From assembly GCA_003456125.1 (NCBI GenBank), contig DMPD01000315.1:1-6261 (forward strand): a stretch of DNA of 6,261 nucleotides, written 5' to 3'. This DNA is from Cyanobacteria bacterium UBA8156 (GTDB lineage: Bacteria; Cyanobacteriota; Cyanobacteriia; Pseudanabaenales; Pseudanabaenaceae). Positions 5,489 through 6,261 of this stretch are shown one piece after another (within the stretch, counting starts at the first letter, position 1; each line of letters opens with the position of its first letter). Under the pieces are notes generated by a model. It was given only the letters and a program-made list of their open reading frames with translations. It did no database searches and was not told the DNA's origin. Position numbers and translations under genes: made by a program.

Positions 5489-6261
5489 ATGTTGGCTCCC
5501 CTTTCCTCGTTTACGGTGACCCCAAAGCCCCCGTCCGTAAACCCTCCAGCCGCCAACCAACCGACCGGCATCCAGGCGGACAGGGAACCGGTCAACGAGT
5601 TGGGAACAGAAGCAGGGCCAGAGGTAGGGCGAGCCGGCCCCAAGTCCCAGGTGTGGGCCGTCATCCATGGGCACTTCTACCAACCCCCCCGGGAAAATCC
5701 GTATTTGAACGCGATCGAACGGCAGGAGGCAGCGGCACCGTTTCACGATTGGAACGAGCGCATTCATTTTGAGTGTTATCGCCCCAATGGCTTTGCCCGG
5801 ATTGTGTCGGATCGGGGGCGCACCCTGCGCATTGTCAACAATTTTGAGTACCTCAGCTTTAATATCGGCCCGACGTTGCTGTCTTGGCTAGAAAAGTTTG
5901 CGCCGGAGACCTATCAGCGGATTTTGGCGGGCGATCGCCGCAGTTGTGAGCGGTGGCAGGGCCACGGCAATGCGATCGCCCAGGTGTACAACCACATCAT
6001 TATGCCGTTGGCGAATCGGCGGGACAAACTCACGCAAATTCGGTGGGGAAAGGCCGATTTTCGGGCCCGGTTTGGGCGGGAGCCGGAGGGGATCTGGCTG
6101 GCGGAAACGGCGATCGATGCCGAAACGGTGGATTGTCTGATTGCCGAGGGGATTGCCTTCACGGTTTTGGCTCCTTCCCAGGCGTTGCGGTGTCGGCCCC
6201 TGGCCACGGCGGCGGAACCCGCTGCGGCTTGGCAGGATGTGAGCAATGGCTCGATCGACCC
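5489..6261 (+). CDS. Glycoside hydrolase family 57-type alpha-glucan enzyme, N-terminal part (3' end outside window)
   Basis: The frame is open to the window end, giving 257 residues of a larger protein. GH57 enzymes act on alpha-glucans with a retaining mechanism in a (beta/alpha)7 barrel. GH57 region 1 is HGHFYQPPRENPY (60-72). Region 2 is probably GHGNAIAQVYNHIIMP (158-173). WLAET (203-207) contains Glu206, which aligns with the family's catalytic nucleophile. The stretch FHDWNERIHFECYRPNGFARI and the overall pattern fit the cyanobacterial subgroup that carries a DUF3536 domain, annotated as alpha-amylase/alpha-mannosidase. The exact substrate is not shown. ATG 5489 is the first start after an in-frame TAG at 5468. 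It gives a Pro-rich N-terminal extension of about 55 residues before the barrel; GTG 5651 would remove it. No strong Shine-Dalgarno is seen. A link with glycogen breakdown is inferred from family only. Confidence 0.9.
   Translation, partial: MLAPLSSFTVTPKPPSVNPPAANQPTGIQADREPVNELGTEAGPEVGRAGPKSQVWAVIHGHFYQPPRENPYLNAIERQEAAAPFHDWNERIHFECYRPNGFARIVSDRGRTLRIVNNFEYLSFNIGPTLLSWLEKFAPETYQRILAGDRRSCERWQGHGNAIAQVYNHIIMPLANRRDKLTQIRWGKADFRARFGREPEGIWLAETAIDAETVDCLIAEGIAFTVLAPSQALRCRPLATAAEPAAAWQDVSNGSID

Noticed and set aside
5222..5664. Toxin-antitoxin module
   Set aside because: The ribbon-helix-helix protein is antitoxin-like, but no toxin-like frame adjoins it on either strand. The nearby minus-strand frames are shadows of this gene and the GH57 gene.

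Overview
The window is chromosomal DNA from a cyanobacterium. It contains at least seven copies of the octamer GCGATCGC (HIP1) in 6.3 kb. It also has the short, kinase-less form of kdpD typical of cyanobacteria and a Tic20-family gene. I cannot name the genus from this sequence. Three ordinary modules account for nearly all of it, and I see no phage, transposase, CRISPR array, tRNA or rRNA.

Bases 1-3133 (+ strand) are the 3' part of a kdp operon for high-affinity K+ uptake. In order it holds the C-terminal half of kdpB (the catalytic P-type ATPase subunit, cut by the window edge just after its phosphorylation motif), a small membrane gene in the kdpF/kdpG position, kdpC, and a 363-residue kdpD. 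KdpD has only the N-terminal KdpD domain and a USP domain, with no membrane sensor and no histidine kinase, and no kdpE follows. Bases 3141-4671 (- strand) converge on kdpD with 7 bp between stop codons. They encode a class I SAM-dependent methyltransferase followed 4 bp later by a four-helix Tic20-like membrane protein, an evident two-gene operon.

Bases 4672-4852 are a divergent intergenic region. To its right, on the + strand, lie a small zinc-ribbon/transmembrane protein (4853-5095), a ribbon-helix-helix DNA-binding protein (5222-5431), and the 5' part of a GH57-type glycoside hydrolase (5489 to the window end).

The most unusual part is 4950-5230. A terminator-like hairpin followed by seven Ts lies inside the zinc-ribbon gene. 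Further on, a perfect 11-bp inverted repeat (5142-5152 / 5190-5200) has one arm abutting a consensus TATAAT -10 box and the other abutting a perfect AGGAGGTG ribosome binding site for the ribbon-helix-helix gene. This looks like a compact control region, possibly autoregulatory. It is the best candidate here for something undescribed, though its function is inference. Everything else is recognisable cyanobacterial housekeeping or accessory content.
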